A DNA stretch of 19,020 nt from an uncultured bacterium. Lineage in GTDB: Bacteria > Actinomycetota > Coriobacteriia > Coriobacteriales > Coriobacteriaceae. Shown here one piece after another: positions 5,233 through 12,730 of the stretch. The notes under the pieces are model-generated. The model had not been told where the DNA came from. It was given only the letters and a program-made list of their open reading frames with translations, and searched no databases. A program made the position numbers and the translations under genes. Positions within the stretch are counted from its first letter, which is position 1; each line of letters opens with the position of its first letter. The DNA lies in NCBI GenBank assembly GCA_905216045.1, contig CAJMSL010000027.1, positions 1 to 19,020 of the forward strand, given 5' to 3'.

Positions 5233-6396
5233 CTAGAGGCACTCGGTCAGAATCTGGAACACCTCGCTGCGCTCCAGTTTCTTGGCGCAGCCGCCGGTGA
5301 GCACGCAGGTGTCCGCAACCTTGTGCAGCGTCTCGTCGGACGCGTCGGAGCCCATCTCGGCGAAGCTCGTGGGAAGCCCCATCTCGCCGATGAACGTCTG
5401 CAGGCGGTCGATGCCCTCGAGCGCCACCGTAAGGTCGTCTTTGCCCTTGGCGTCGACGTCCCACACCTCGCGCGCCCAGCGGGCGAACTGCGCGGGCGCC
5501 TCGGGGGCCAGGTGGCGGTAGAGCGCAGGGTGGATGACCGCGAGGCCCATTCCGTGGTTGGTGTGGGTGTACGCGCCGTACTGGTGCTGGATCATGTGCG
5601 CCTGGAAGTCCGTTGACTTGCCGATCTTGAGCACGCCGTTCTCGGCCATGGCGGAGTCGTATACGAGCTCGCTTCTGGCATCGAGGTTCTGGTCGTCGTC
5701 CGCGATGAGGCGCATGTTGCGGATGACGTTACGCTGGATGGCGAGGTTGATGTCGTCGGTGACGTTGCGTCCGCGCGGGCTTCCGAAATAGCTCTCCATG
5801 CAGTGCGAGAGCGTGTCGAACGCGCAGCTCATGAACTGCGCGTGCGGTACGGTGAGCGTGAGTGCCGGGTCGAGCGCCGCCCACATGGGCATCGCCCCCA
5901 GATAGGCGCCCTTCACGTGCGTCTCCTCGTTGGTGATGACGGCGCCGTTGTTCTGCTCGGCACCCGTGCCGGAGAGCGTAACGATGCAGCCCATGGGGAT
6001 GAACGAACTCGGCATCTTGCCGTCGGCGTGCTCGAACGTCTCGATGTCCTCGTCAAGCATCGCCTGCGCGGAGACTACCTTGCAGCAGTCGAAGACCGAC
6101 CCGCCGCCGACGGCGAGAATGAAGTCGACCTGCTCCTCGCGTGCGAGCGCGGCTCCTTCCTGGCACTTCTCGTAGGTCGGATTGGGCATGATGCCGCCGA
6201 AGTCCACCACGCGCTTGCCCGCGCTCGTGAGCTTATCGACCACGTGGCCGTAGCCGCCGGTCCGTTTGACCGAGCCTCCGCCGTAGGCGAGCATTACTGT
6301 CTTGCCCATGGCACCCATCTCGGCGTCGAGTGCCTGGTCCATGGCCCCCTCGCCGAAGTAGTTCCTGACAGGGTGGTCGTACGTGAATGAGTTCAT
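5233..6396 (-). CDS. YqhD-type iron/zinc-containing alcohol dehydrogenase (aldehyde reductase)
   Basis: The 387-aa product is a complete group III metal-dependent alcohol dehydrogenase of the YqhD/butanol dehydrogenase type, which reduces aldehydes with NAD(P)H in the cytosol. The Gly-rich nucleotide site GGGS is at 97-100. Metal ligands are D194 and H198 (AFDTLSH), H267 (FQAHMIQHQYG) and H281 (YTHTNHGMG), the same positions used by E. coli YqhD. ATG 6396 is chosen because AGGAGG lies 8 nt upstream; the longer open frame is a shadow of the neighbour. It follows an aldo/keto reductase on the same strand, 43 bp apart, an arrangement like E. coli yqhD-dkgA, and suggests removal of reactive aldehydes or fermentation-product reduction. 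Control by the nearby LysR protein is likely. Confidence 0.93.
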   Translation of the reverse strand: MNSFTYDHPVRNYFGEGAMDQALDAEMGAMGKTVMLAYGGGSVKRTGGYGHVVDKLTSAGKRVVDFGGIMPNPTYEKCQEGAALAREEQVDFILAVGGGSVFDCCKVVSAQAMLDEDIETFEHADGKMPSSFIPMGCIVTLSGTGAEQNNGAVITNEETHVKGAYLGAMPMWAALDPALTLTVPHAQFMSCAFDTLSHCMESYFGSPRGRNVTDDINLAIQRNVIRNMRLIADDDQNLDARSELVYDSAMAENGVLKIGKSTDFQAHMIQHQYGAYTHTNHGMGLAVIHPALYRHLAPEAPAQFARWAREVWDVDAKGKDDLTVALEGIDRLQTFIGEMGLPTSFAEMGSDASDETLHKVADTCVLTGGCAKKLERSEVFQILTECL

Positions 6397-6439
6397 GGCA
6401 ATTCCTCCTAGTAAGTTATCAGTGCGGTCTGACGCTCGT

Positions 6440-7291
6440 CTACACGTTGCGCACGAGCCCGGACATCCATTCGATGGTGGCGGGGTCGTGGTGGTCGAAG
6501 AACGCGCTGCGCCCGGTGTCGAGCGCGGCGATGGCGACCATCTCGTCGTCGCCCAGCGCGAAGTCGAAGACGTCGAAGTTCTGCTCCATGCGATCGCGGT
6601 GCGTGCTCTTAGGGATGCAGACCACACCGCGCTGCAGCAGCCAGCGCAACACGACCTGGGCGACCGTCTTGCCGTGCGCCTCGCCGATGCGAGCGAGGAC
6701 CTCGTTGCGGAAGAGGTCGTTTCTGCCCTCCGCAAAGGGCGCCCAGCCCTCCATGGCTACCTCCTTGCCGACCATGTACTCCTGCGCCTCGCGCTGCTGG
6801 AAGAACACGTTGCACTCGACTTGGTTCACGGCGGGGGCGATGCGGTTGAACGAGATGAGGTTTGCGAGATGATCGGGGTAGAAGTTAGCTGTGCCTATGG
6901 CGCGGATAACGCCCTGCTCGTAGAGCTCCTCCATGGCGCGCCACGCGCCGAAGACGTCGCCGAACGGCTGATGGATGAGGTAGAGGTCGACGTAGTCGAG
7001 CCCCAGCCTCTTGAGCGACGCGTCGAAGCCGCGCTTGGCCCCCTCGTAGCTCACATCCGACATCCACAGCTTGGTCGTCACGAACACCTCGTCGCGCGGC
7101 AGGCCGCTCGCACGAATGGCGGCCCCGACCGCCTCTTCGTTGCCGTAGCTCGCGGCCGTGTCGAGCAGCCGGTAGCCGACCGAGAGCGCGTCCTCCACGG
7201 CGCGCTGACATTCCGCGGCGTCCGGGATCTGATACACGCCGAAGCCGAGCTGCGGCATCCTGACGCCGTTGTTCAAGGTGATGTAGTCCAT
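6440..7291 (-). CDS. Aldo/keto reductase (2,5-diketo-gluconate reductase-like)
   Basis: This 283-aa TIM-barrel NADPH-dependent reductase has the full catalytic tetrad: D44 (RLLDTA), Y49 (SYGNE), K74 (VTTKLW) and H107 (YLIHQP). The cofactor segment IPKSTHRDRMEQNFDVFDF sits near residues 228-247. The family reduces small aldehydes and ketones such as methylglyoxal. The start ATG 7291 has AGGAAGG upstream. It precedes the YqhD-type dehydrogenase, so the two form a unit. It is ~50% similar by eye to the second reductase at 7603-8451, as expected of paralogues. Confidence 0.93.
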   Translation of the reverse strand: MDYITLNNGVRMPQLGFGVYQIPDAAECQRAVEDALSVGYRLLDTAASYGNEEAVGAAIRASGLPRDEVFVTTKLWMSDVSYEGAKRGFDASLKRLGLDYVDLYLIHQPFGDVFGAWRAMEELYEQGVIRAIGTANFYPDHLANLISFNRIAPAVNQVECNVFFQQREAQEYMVGKEVAMEGWAPFAEGRNDLFRNEVLARIGEAHGKTVAQVVLRWLLQRGVVCIPKSTHRDRMEQNFDVFDFALGDDEMVAIAALDTGRSAFFDHHDPATIEWMSGLVRNV

Positions 7292-7396
7292 GGTGCCTTC
7301 CTTTCTCGCAACTTGACGTATCCACCATACGAGGGGCGCCGCGCCGGCGGAAGTTTCCGTTGGTGAGGGTTCTATAACGCTGGGGTGCGCACGGGG

Positions 7397-7416
7397 CTAT
7401 AACCCGCGGGTTCTAG
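7397..7416. promoter_or_regulatory. 20-bp near-perfect palindrome upstream of the aldo/keto reductase
   Basis: CTATAACCCG-CGGGTTCTAG has one mismatch in 20 bp; the inner AACCCGCGGGTT is perfect. It lies ~105 bp upstream of the reductase start at 7291 and overlaps the stop of the flavodoxin remnant. A related half-site, TATAACGCTGGGG, follows at 7373-7385, and TATAACCATGGGG occurs at 8534-8546 beside the LysR gene. This suggests shared LysR operators. Confidence 0.45.
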
Positions 7417-7588
7417 GCGTCACCTCAAAGAGATCGGCGCCGAGCTCGTCGGCGATGGCCTGAGCTACGACAGCGGTGTGGCCCTGTACCGAGTAGTAGG
7501 CCACGAGGACGTTACCGTCTGCAGCGGGCACTGCGGCGGGCTCGTCCTCGACAGCCGACTGGTCCTCGGCGGCGGCTTGGTTGGTCCG
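7397..7588 (-). pseudogene. Flavodoxin N-terminal remnant
   Basis: An open stretch of ~63 codons without a start reads, on the minus strand, an Ala/Glu-rich linker (NQAAAEDQSAVEDEPAAVPA) and then DGNVLVAYYSVQGHTAVVAQ, followed by AIADELGADLFEVTPR and a stop. YYSVQGHT is the FMN phosphate-binding loop of secreted or lipoprotein flavodoxins, in which such a linker usually follows a lipobox. Both the signal peptide and the C-terminal two thirds are missing. It sits between the two aldo/keto reductase genes, 14 bp below the stop of the upstream one, and shows that this cluster once encoded a flavodoxin. Confidence 0.7.
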
Positions 7589-7602
7589 TTATCGTCTGAG
7601 CG

Positions 7603-8451
7603 CTACTCCTGCGCGTCGAAATCGGGGCGTATGGCCAGGTAGCCCGCGAGTGCTTCCTCAGTGGCGGTGTAGTAGGTCATGGTCCCGTCGAGCTTAGCAA
7701 TCTCGGCCATCTCGTCTTCGGTGAGGGAGAAGTCGAAGATGTTCGCGTTGTCGGCGATGTGGGCGGGGTTCTTGGAGCCGGGGATGATGGAGGTGCCCAT
7801 CTGCACGTGCCAGCGCAGGATCACTTGGGCTGGGGTCTTGCCGTACTTCTCGGCGAGAGCGACGAAGACGGGCTCCTCCAGAAGACCTTTGTCGCCGTGG
7901 CCGAGCGGGTACCACGCCTCGATCACCGTGCCGTACGGCGCGAGGTAGGCGCGCAGGTCGTGCTGGGCGTGGTAGGGGTGGCACTCAACGGTCACGAGCT
8001 GCGGCTTGATGTCGGCGACCTCGATGACCTCGGCGATCTTGTTTTGCGGAAAGTTGGAGAGGCCGAGGGCGCGCACCTTGCCTGCGCGGTACGCCTCCTC
8101 CATCGTGCGCCACGCGGCCAGGTAGTCGCCTACCGGCTGGTGCAGGATGAGCATGTCGACGTAGTCGAGCCCCAGGCGCTGGAGCGTGGCGTCCACCGCC
8201 GGCATGCCCGCGTCGTAGACGCTCGGCCAGAGCTTGGTGGAGACGAAGATCTTGTCGCGCGCGATGCCGCTCTTGGCGATGGCACGGCCCACGGCGCGCT
8301 CGTTCATGTAGGCGTTGGCGGTGTCGATGTGCTCGTAGCCAGCCGCGAGCGCGGCGGTTGCGGCCGCCTCGGCCTCGGCCGGGGTCATGAGGAAGGTGCC
8401 CAAACCCTCGATGGGCATCTCTACGTCGTTGTTGAGCTTCAGATACTCCAT
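7603..8451 (-). CDS. Aldo/keto reductase, second paralogue
   Basis: This 282-aa member of the same family has all four catalytic residues: D43 (HIDTAN), Y48 (AYMNE), K73 (VSTKLW) and H104 (LILHQP). The cofactor segment IIPGSKNPAHIADNANIFDF lies near 225-245. The start ATG 8451 is preceded by GGAGGAGACC. It is the first gene of the minus-strand cluster and is divergent from the LysR gene across 129 bp, the usual layout for a LysR target. The flavodoxin remnant and the other reductase follow. Confidence 0.93.
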   Translation of the reverse strand: MEYLKLNNDVEMPIEGLGTFLMTPAEAEAAATAALAAGYEHIDTANAYMNERAVGRAIAKSGIARDKIFVSTKLWPSVYDAGMPAVDATLQRLGLDYVDMLILHQPVGDYLAAWRTMEEAYRAGKVRALGLSNFPQNKIAEVIEVADIKPQLVTVECHPYHAQHDLRAYLAPYGTVIEAWYPLGHGDKGLLEEPVFVALAEKYGKTPAQVILRWHVQMGTSIIPGSKNPAHIADNANIFDFSLTEDEMAEIAKLDGTMTYYTATEEALAGYLAIRPDFDAQE

Positions 8452-8534
8452 GGTCTCCTCCTTAATGGTGACTTTTCGAATACAAGGCTACGGCGTTTAC
8501 TGACGTGCGAGAAGTTCACGTTGGAATGATGGAT

Positions 8535-8549
8535 ATAACCATGGGGTAT
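8535..8549. promoter_or_regulatory. LysR-type operator candidate
   Basis: ATAACC-ATG-GGGTAT is a 15-bp dyad with one mismatch in the divergent intergenic region between the aldo/keto reductase and LysR genes. It contains the T-N11-A spacing expected of LysR boxes. It shares ATAAC-N2-TGGGGT with 7374-7385. Confidence 0.5.
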
Positions 8550-8580
8550 ATACGGCACATAATGCGTGACAGGAGGATCG

Positions 8581-9480
8581 ATGTACAACCCACAGCTTGA
8601 CACTTTCATCTGCGTGGCGGAGGCGGGCAGCTTCTCCAAAGCGGCACAAGAGTCCTTCATCACGCCCACGGCCGTCATCAAGCAGATGAACCTGCTGGAG
8701 TCGCGGCTAGGCCTTACGCTGTTCCACCGATCGCATCAGGGGCTTTCGCTTACGCGAGCAGGCAGGTCGCTGCTCGCCGACGCCCGCCATATCGTGCAGT
8801 ACTCTCAAGAATCAATCGCACGCGCCCGCGTCGCCGAGCGTGGAGAGAAGCGCATCATCCGCGTGGGAGTGTCGCTCATGACGCCCAGCACGCCGCTCAC
8901 GAAGCTGTGGCCGAAGGTGAAGGAGCGTTGCCCTGGCATGAGCCTTCAGGTGGTCACGTTTGAAAACACACCCTCGGCGGCGCGCGGTTTGGCGAACCTC
9001 GGGCAAGACATGGATATCGTGGCGGGGATTTTCGACGATGCCTTTCTTAAAGAGCGCGGGTGCCTGGGCCTCGAGCTTTCGCGCGAGCCGCTCTGGTGCG
9101 CCGTTCCCGTCGACAACGAACTCGCCAAACGCGACATCGTCACATTCGACGACCTCCACAATCACAGTCTTATGCTTATACGCCGGGGCTGGAACGCCGA
9201 AATCGACCGCGTGCGCGACGAGATACTCTTGCATCATCCTCAAATCGCGCTCGTAGACTTCCCGCAATATCGGGCGGAGGTGTTCAATCGCGGCGCGAAC
9301 GAGGACCTCGCGCTTGCGACGCTGCCGTTGTGGGCCAACGTCCACCCCATGCTCAAAACCGTCCCTACCGATTGGGACTGTCTCGTGTCTTACGGGCTGC
9401 TTCATTCGTCGCACCCCGCAGACCATGTGCGGGAGTTCCTCGATGCGGTGTCTGCCGTGCTCGAGACAGAGCATCGATAG
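8581..9480 (+). CDS. LysR-family transcriptional regulator
   Basis: The 299-aa product has the LysR N-terminal winged HTH (LDTFICVAEAGSFSKAAQESFITPTAVIKQMNLLE, residues 5-39, then LGLTLFHRSHQGLSLTRAG) and a type 2 periplasmic-binding-protein effector domain from ~90 (IIRVGVSLM...). ATG 8581 is chosen because AGGAGG lies 5 nt upstream; the longer reading lacks an RBS. The divergent position and the dyad at 8535 support control of the aldo/keto reductase/alcohol dehydrogenase cluster. The effector is unknown; an aldehyde or electrophile is a reasonable guess. Confidence 0.93.
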   Translation: MYNPQLDTFICVAEAGSFSKAAQESFITPTAVIKQMNLLESRLGLTLFHRSHQGLSLTRAGRSLLADARHIVQYSQESIARARVAERGEKRIIRVGVSLMTPSTPLTKLWPKVKERCPGMSLQVVTFENTPSAARGLANLGQDMDIVAGIFDDAFLKERGCLGLELSREPLWCAVPVDNELAKRDIVTFDDLHNHSLMLIRRGWNAEIDRVRDEILLHHPQIALVDFPQYRAEVFNRGANEDLALATLPLWANVHPMLKTVPTDWDCLVSYGLLHSSHPADHVREFLDAVSAVLETEHR

Positions 9481-9622
9481 GCAATCGCGAGCAGATGCGC
9501 TTATACCTATGGGGACAACGGGAACTGGCTTCTGAACTCGCGTTTTGATACCGTCGAGTACCGCCTGATGCTGTTTCGGCGTCGCCATAGGGCAAAGCCA
9601 CCAGCGAAATAACGGGAATAAC
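9481..9622 (+). other. Gene-free stretch with start-less coding tail
   Basis: Directly after the LysR stop the same frame stays open for 42 codons, including YGDNGNWLLNSRFDTVEYRL, and ends in FRRRHRAKPPAK and a stop at 9607-9609. It has no start or RBS. It looks like the 3' end of a lost gene. GGCAAAGCCACCAGCGA (9591-9607) recurs with one mismatch at 1214-1230, also shortly before a terminator. Confidence 0.3.
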
Positions 9623-9658
9623 AGCCTCCGAACCTTCTGGTTCGGAGGCTTTCTTTTT
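9623..9658 (+). terminator. Strong rho-independent terminator
   Basis: AGCCTCCGAACC-TTCT-GGTTCGGAGGCT is a perfect 12-bp stem with a 4-nt loop, followed by TTCTTTTT. It ends transcription from the LysR gene. It faces the MerR gene, which runs toward it on the other strand. Confidence 0.93.
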
Positions 9659-9711
9659 GCATGTCTGCCTAAAACGACTCCTTGCCAAAGCCCCTTGAGC
9701 ATCGGGCGGCA

Positions 9712-10152
9712 TTATTGAGTGTGGGCGTTATCGTAGGTATCTTTGATTTCTTCCGGCAAATTGTCGGGAATCAGCGCCTTCACTCTATCCTCGTTGCCAT
9801 CTTGGATCGCCTGCTCGTAGTACCAGCATTTGAACTTCAACATATCCAGCGCACGGTTCATGTTCGCGATCTCCGACTCCATGTGGGCCTTTCGCTCCTC
9901 GAACATGGCCTTGCGCTTGGGATATGTCGATGGGCCCTCCGCACACCATTCCATGAACAGTCGGATGTCCTTAATCTCCATCCCAGCCTTCTTTAAGCAT
10001 TCGATGACCCGAAGCGCCTCGAGTTCTGTATCGCCGAATCGGCGAATGCCGGACGTCCGCTCCAATCCTGGGAACAGCCCCTGCTTGTCGTAATACCGCA
10101 GTGTGGAAACGGGCAGACCGAACATCTCCGCTACCTGTCCGATTGTGTACAT
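9712..10152 (-). CDS. MerR-family transcriptional regulator
   Basis: This 146-aa protein has the MerR winged HTH at its N-terminus (MYTIGQVAEMFGLPVSTLRY, then YDKQGLFPGLERTSGIRRF), followed by the usual arm and a dimerising coiled coil (about 75-120, FEERKAHMESEIANMNRALDM). The C-terminus lacks the paired Cys of metal sensors. It resembles the AdhR/NmlR-like group that responds to aldehydes or reactive electrophiles. ATG 10152 is chosen for the GGAGG upstream. The MerR-type promoter just upstream points away from the gene toward the CMD-cupin gene, so that gene, and formerly a flavodoxin, is the likely target. Confidence 0.92.
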   Translation of the reverse strand: MYTIGQVAEMFGLPVSTLRYYDKQGLFPGLERTSGIRRFGDTELEALRVIECLKKAGMEIKDIRLFMEWCAEGPSTYPKRKAMFEERKAHMESEIANMNRALDMLKFKCWYYEQAIQDGNEDRVKALIPDNLPEEIKDTYDNAHTQ

Positions 10153-10183
10153 GGTCCCTCCGGACAAATCCTGAATTTACTCC

Positions 10184-10214
10184 TTGACCTAAAGTTAGGT
10201 TTAGGCATTACCTT
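10184..10214 (+). promoter_or_regulatory. MerR-type promoter with 19-bp spacer and operator
   Basis: TTGACC (-35) and TACCTT (-10) are separated by 19 bp, the over-long spacing that MerR proteins correct by DNA distortion. The spacer contains the perfect dyad CCTAAA-GTTAGG-TTTAGG. It resembles the AdhR/NmlR box (CTTGACTTAAAG...). Its orientation drives the plus strand toward the CMD-cupin gene; the MerR gene lies divergently 32 bp away. Confidence 0.75.
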
Positions 10215-10261
10215 CATTCTCGTCAATACAAATCGGGAGCGCAAGGGATTTTCGCCAAAGG

Positions 10262-10366
10262 CGCACGCTTGTCGGAACGGTATTTGCCGGCGGCGTGAAC
10301 GAAGTGGGCGAAAGCACGGGGCATTTTGCTCTGGAGCAGGTGCAACGAATGGGCATGGGAGTCTAG
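10262..10366 (+). pseudogene. C-terminal remnant of a flavodoxin-family reductase
   Basis: A 34-codon open stretch reads RTLVGTVFAGGVNEVGESTG and ends in HFALEQVQRMGMGV and a stop. This is the typical C-terminus of flavodoxin-like NADPH-dependent FMN reductases (G-x-N-E-V-G-x-x-x-G-x-x-A-L-x-x-x-x-x-M-G). The N-terminal ~150 residues are absent. It lies between the MerR-controlled promoter and the CMD-cupin gene, so the original operon was probably flavodoxin reductase plus CMD-cupin, with an internal deletion. Confidence 0.6.
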
Positions 10367-10428
10367 GCGCGGCTTAGCTGCGCGGAAGCAGTTTTGCACT
10401 CAAAACCATCGACAGGAGGAAATCGATC

Positions 10429-11193
10429 ATGGCAATTAAACAGACGGCAGGTAGAGATGCCCTGGGGGACTTCGCCCCCAAATTCGCACAGCTCAATGAC
10501 GATGTGCTGTTCGGCGAGGTGTGGAGTCGAGAAGACGGGCTCTCCCTTCGAGACCGCAGCGTGGTGACGGTTGTGGCCCTGATGGCGCAGGGACTGACGG
10601 ACTCTTCGTTTAAATATCATCTGATGTCCGCAAAGAACAACGGGGTGACCAGGGCTGAGATAGCGGAAATCCTTACGCATGCGGCGTTTTATGCGGGATG
10701 GCCCAAGGCATGGGCAGCCTTCCGCATGGCGAAGGAGGTCTGGGCGGATGACGATGCCGCCGACGCAAGAACCAAGCATCAAAACGAGATGGTCTTTCCC
10801 ATCGGTGCTTCGAACGACGCATTTGCGAAGTACTTTATCGGGCAAAGCTACCTCGCGCCCCTTTCTACCGAGCAGGTTGGCGTCTACAACGTGACGTTCG
10901 AGCCCGGCTGCCGCAACAACTGGCACACACATCACGCCAAAAGCGGTGGCGGACAGATCCTCGTCTGCGTGGCTGGTCGAGGGCTTTACCAGGAATGGGG
11001 CAAACCGGCACAGGAACTGTGCCCTGGCGATGTAGTAAATATTCCCGCGGGCGTAAAGCACTGGCACGGCGCGGCGCCCGACAGCTGGTTCTCCCATCTC
11101 GCGGTGGAGGTTCCGGGCGAGGAGACCTCTAACGAGTGGTTGGAGCCCGTGGACGACGAGGAATACCTTACAGCGACTAACGGGGAGGCTTAA
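10429..11193 (+). CDS. Carboxymuconolactone decarboxylase-like / cupin fusion protein
   Basis: This 254-aa two-domain protein has a CMD (AhpD-like) helical domain at ~20-110 with the signature LSLRDRSVVTVVALMAQG and EILTHAAFYAGWPKAW. A cupin domain follows at ~130-235 with motif 1 NNWHTHHAKSGGGQILVCVAG (metal ligands H-x-H) and motif 2 PGDVVNIPAGVKHWHG. Such fusions are common near redox and aldehyde regulators and are thought to act on small oxidised substrates; the exact reaction is unknown. AGGAGG lies 9 nt before ATG 10429. It is downstream of the MerR promoter. Its 3' end overlaps the convergent SIR2 gene by 17 bp. Confidence 0.9.
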   Translation: MAIKQTAGRDALGDFAPKFAQLNDDVLFGEVWSREDGLSLRDRSVVTVVALMAQGLTDSSFKYHLMSAKNNGVTRAEIAEILTHAAFYAGWPKAWAAFRMAKEVWADDDAADARTKHQNEMVFPIGASNDAFAKYFIGQSYLAPLSTEQVGVYNVTFEPGCRNNWHTHHAKSGGGQILVCVAGRGLYQEWGKPAQELCPGDVVNIPAGVKHWHGAAPDSWFSHLAVEVPGEETSNEWLEPVDDEEYLTATNGEA

Positions 11194-12041
11194 ATACCTT
11201 CGCCGTCCGCGCCGCCGAGAGCAGGGCACCCAAATCGGCCTGGATTGCCTCTGCCTTGCTTCCAAGCTGCAGCGGCGCCGAGTCGCCCGAGATGTTTACG
11301 CTTAACAGGTGCGCATCCGGCAGCTTTGCGGTCATGCTCCAGAACGGGAGTGTGATGATGCCGGGGGTCATCTCGCCCACGCCGAGCTCCAGCAACAGCA
11401 CGCGGCTACTACCACGCTCGCGCACGAAGTGCTCATATCGTTTGAGGCCCTCGCGCCATGCCGTGCCCTGCAAAAACGTGTCGTCGCGCACCCACGGCAC
11501 AAGCTGCCAACCGCAGTGCGGGCATCGGGGGGACATCCTCGCTGCGGATCTCGAACCCCGCCATGCCTGCGAGCATGCGCTCGACGTAGGGACTCGCATC
11601 GAAGAGCTCGTCGCAGCATGGTTGCTTGCACTGAAGGTGCGCGAAGCTTCCCTGATAGTTGCAGGTCCTCTCGGCAGGAAACGTCTTCTCAACCTGGGTG
11701 TCCACATTGGTGCTCAGGATGAAGTAATCCTTATGGCCGATGAGGGACCGCAGGTCGAGATAGGGCTGCGAGGCAGACTCTCGCAGCATGAAATCGATGT
11801 ATCGCGCATAGTATGCCCATTGCTGTTCGAGGCTGGGGTAGAGGTGGTAGAAGCCGTCGAAAAGGCTCTTGAAGCCAAAGGCTTGCTGCCAGTCCGCCAT
11901 TCCGGCGCGCGCCATGCCCGCGCGGTTGTAATGGTTGAACCCGGCGGCGCTCGACATGCCCGAGCCGATGCCGACGATGATGGCGGCGGCATCGTCGATA
12001 AGACTTCGAAGCCTATACGCTTCCCTCTCTAGAGACGGCAT
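11177..12041 (-). pseudogene. SIR2-family gene 3, frameshifted at a G6 run
   Basis: The first ~169 codons read a class M-like sirtuin: GIGSGMSSAAG (24-34, NAD loop), FILSTNVDTQV (106-116), YQGS with Gln128 at the usual catalytic His position, and zinc Cys QCKQPCC. At 11527-11532 (six G on the plus strand) the frame is lost. Removing one base restores EDVP-RCPHCGWQLVPWVRDD, with the second zinc pair, through ELGVGEMTPG to a stop at 11177, giving exactly 287 aa. The start overlaps the end of SIR2 gene 2 by 13 bp, so it is the third gene of the operon. Either the strain makes a truncated protein, the tract varies, or this is a sequencing error. Confidence 0.8.
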
Positions 12042-12727
12042 TGGGCAATCTCCTCGAAAGCCGGGGTCATATCGCCGTCAACGAGAATCGTCTCGCACGA
12101 TGCATCGGGCACCATGGCCTGACTGTAGTTGAACACGATGTAGGTGGCGTGTTCGCAGACGTTCGCGACCTGAGCGAGCATGCGCTTTATGACGCCGTTG
12201 CGCAGTCCCACACCAAGTTCGAGGATGGCAACCTTGTGGTTGCGATGGGCTTGCACAAGGCGCTCGAGTTCCTCGAGCTGTGCCATGGCGAGGGCATCTG
12301 GATGGGCGAGACGCTGCTCGTCAATCGACGCGCGCGTGCTCCCCTCCGTCTCGAGCACGCTGTTCTCGTTGAACCCTGCACGTGCGAAGTGTCCGTCGAT
12401 ATTGCACGTGATCACGAAGGTGTCAGCGTGCTCCGTAAGATGCCGCAGCCTGTTCATGAGCGGGCTGGGCTCATACTCGACATACTCCTTTTGATGGAAC
12501 CGCTCGGCCCATCGGCGTCGTACGTTTGCATCTGGAGAGGCGAGCCCCTGCAGTATGCAGCCGATGCCGTCGGCCTGGGCGAGGTCCCCGTACGCCTCTC
12601 GGAAATGGGCGTCGGCGCAGAAGAGATTGAGCCCCTCCGCCATGTCGAGCCCGTTGCTGGCGCCGATGATGACAAGATCCGCCTCGGCAAGTGCCTGGCC
12701 GATACGAACCGCTTTTACCGTTTCCAT
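12029..12727 (-). CDS. Divergent SIR2-like protein lacking zinc cysteines (SIR2 gene 2)
   Basis: The 232-aa product keeps the sirtuin core: an NAD-binding GASNGLDMAEGL (22-33), VITCNIDGHFARAGF (105-119; N-I-D motif), a short TEGS (127-130) where other sirtuins have x-H-G-S, and ILELGVGLRNGVIKRM near 170. The four-Cys zinc module is absent and the protein is ~90 residues shorter than its upstream neighbour. It may be a non-catalytic partner or an ADP-ribosyltransferase-like variant. It starts 3 bp after the stop of SIR2 gene 1 and its end overlaps SIR2 gene 3, so the three are translationally coupled. Confidence 0.85.
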   Translation of the reverse strand: METVKAVRIGQALAEADLVIIGASNGLDMAEGLNLFCADAHFREAYGDLAQADGIGCILQGLASPDANVRRRWAERFHQKEYVEYEPSPLMNRLRHLTEHADTFVITCNIDGHFARAGFNENSVLETEGSTRASIDEQRLAHPDALAMAQLEELERLVQAHRNHKVAILELGVGLRNGVIKRMLAQVANVCEHATYIVFNYSQAMVPDASCETILVDGDMTPAFEEIAQCRL

Positions 12728-12730
12728 GCG

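Noticed and set aside
5233..6735. 500-aa version of the alcohol dehydrogenase
   Set aside because: The extra N-terminal 113 residues are the antisense-frame shadow of the aldo/keto reductase. The RBS and the family start are at 6396.
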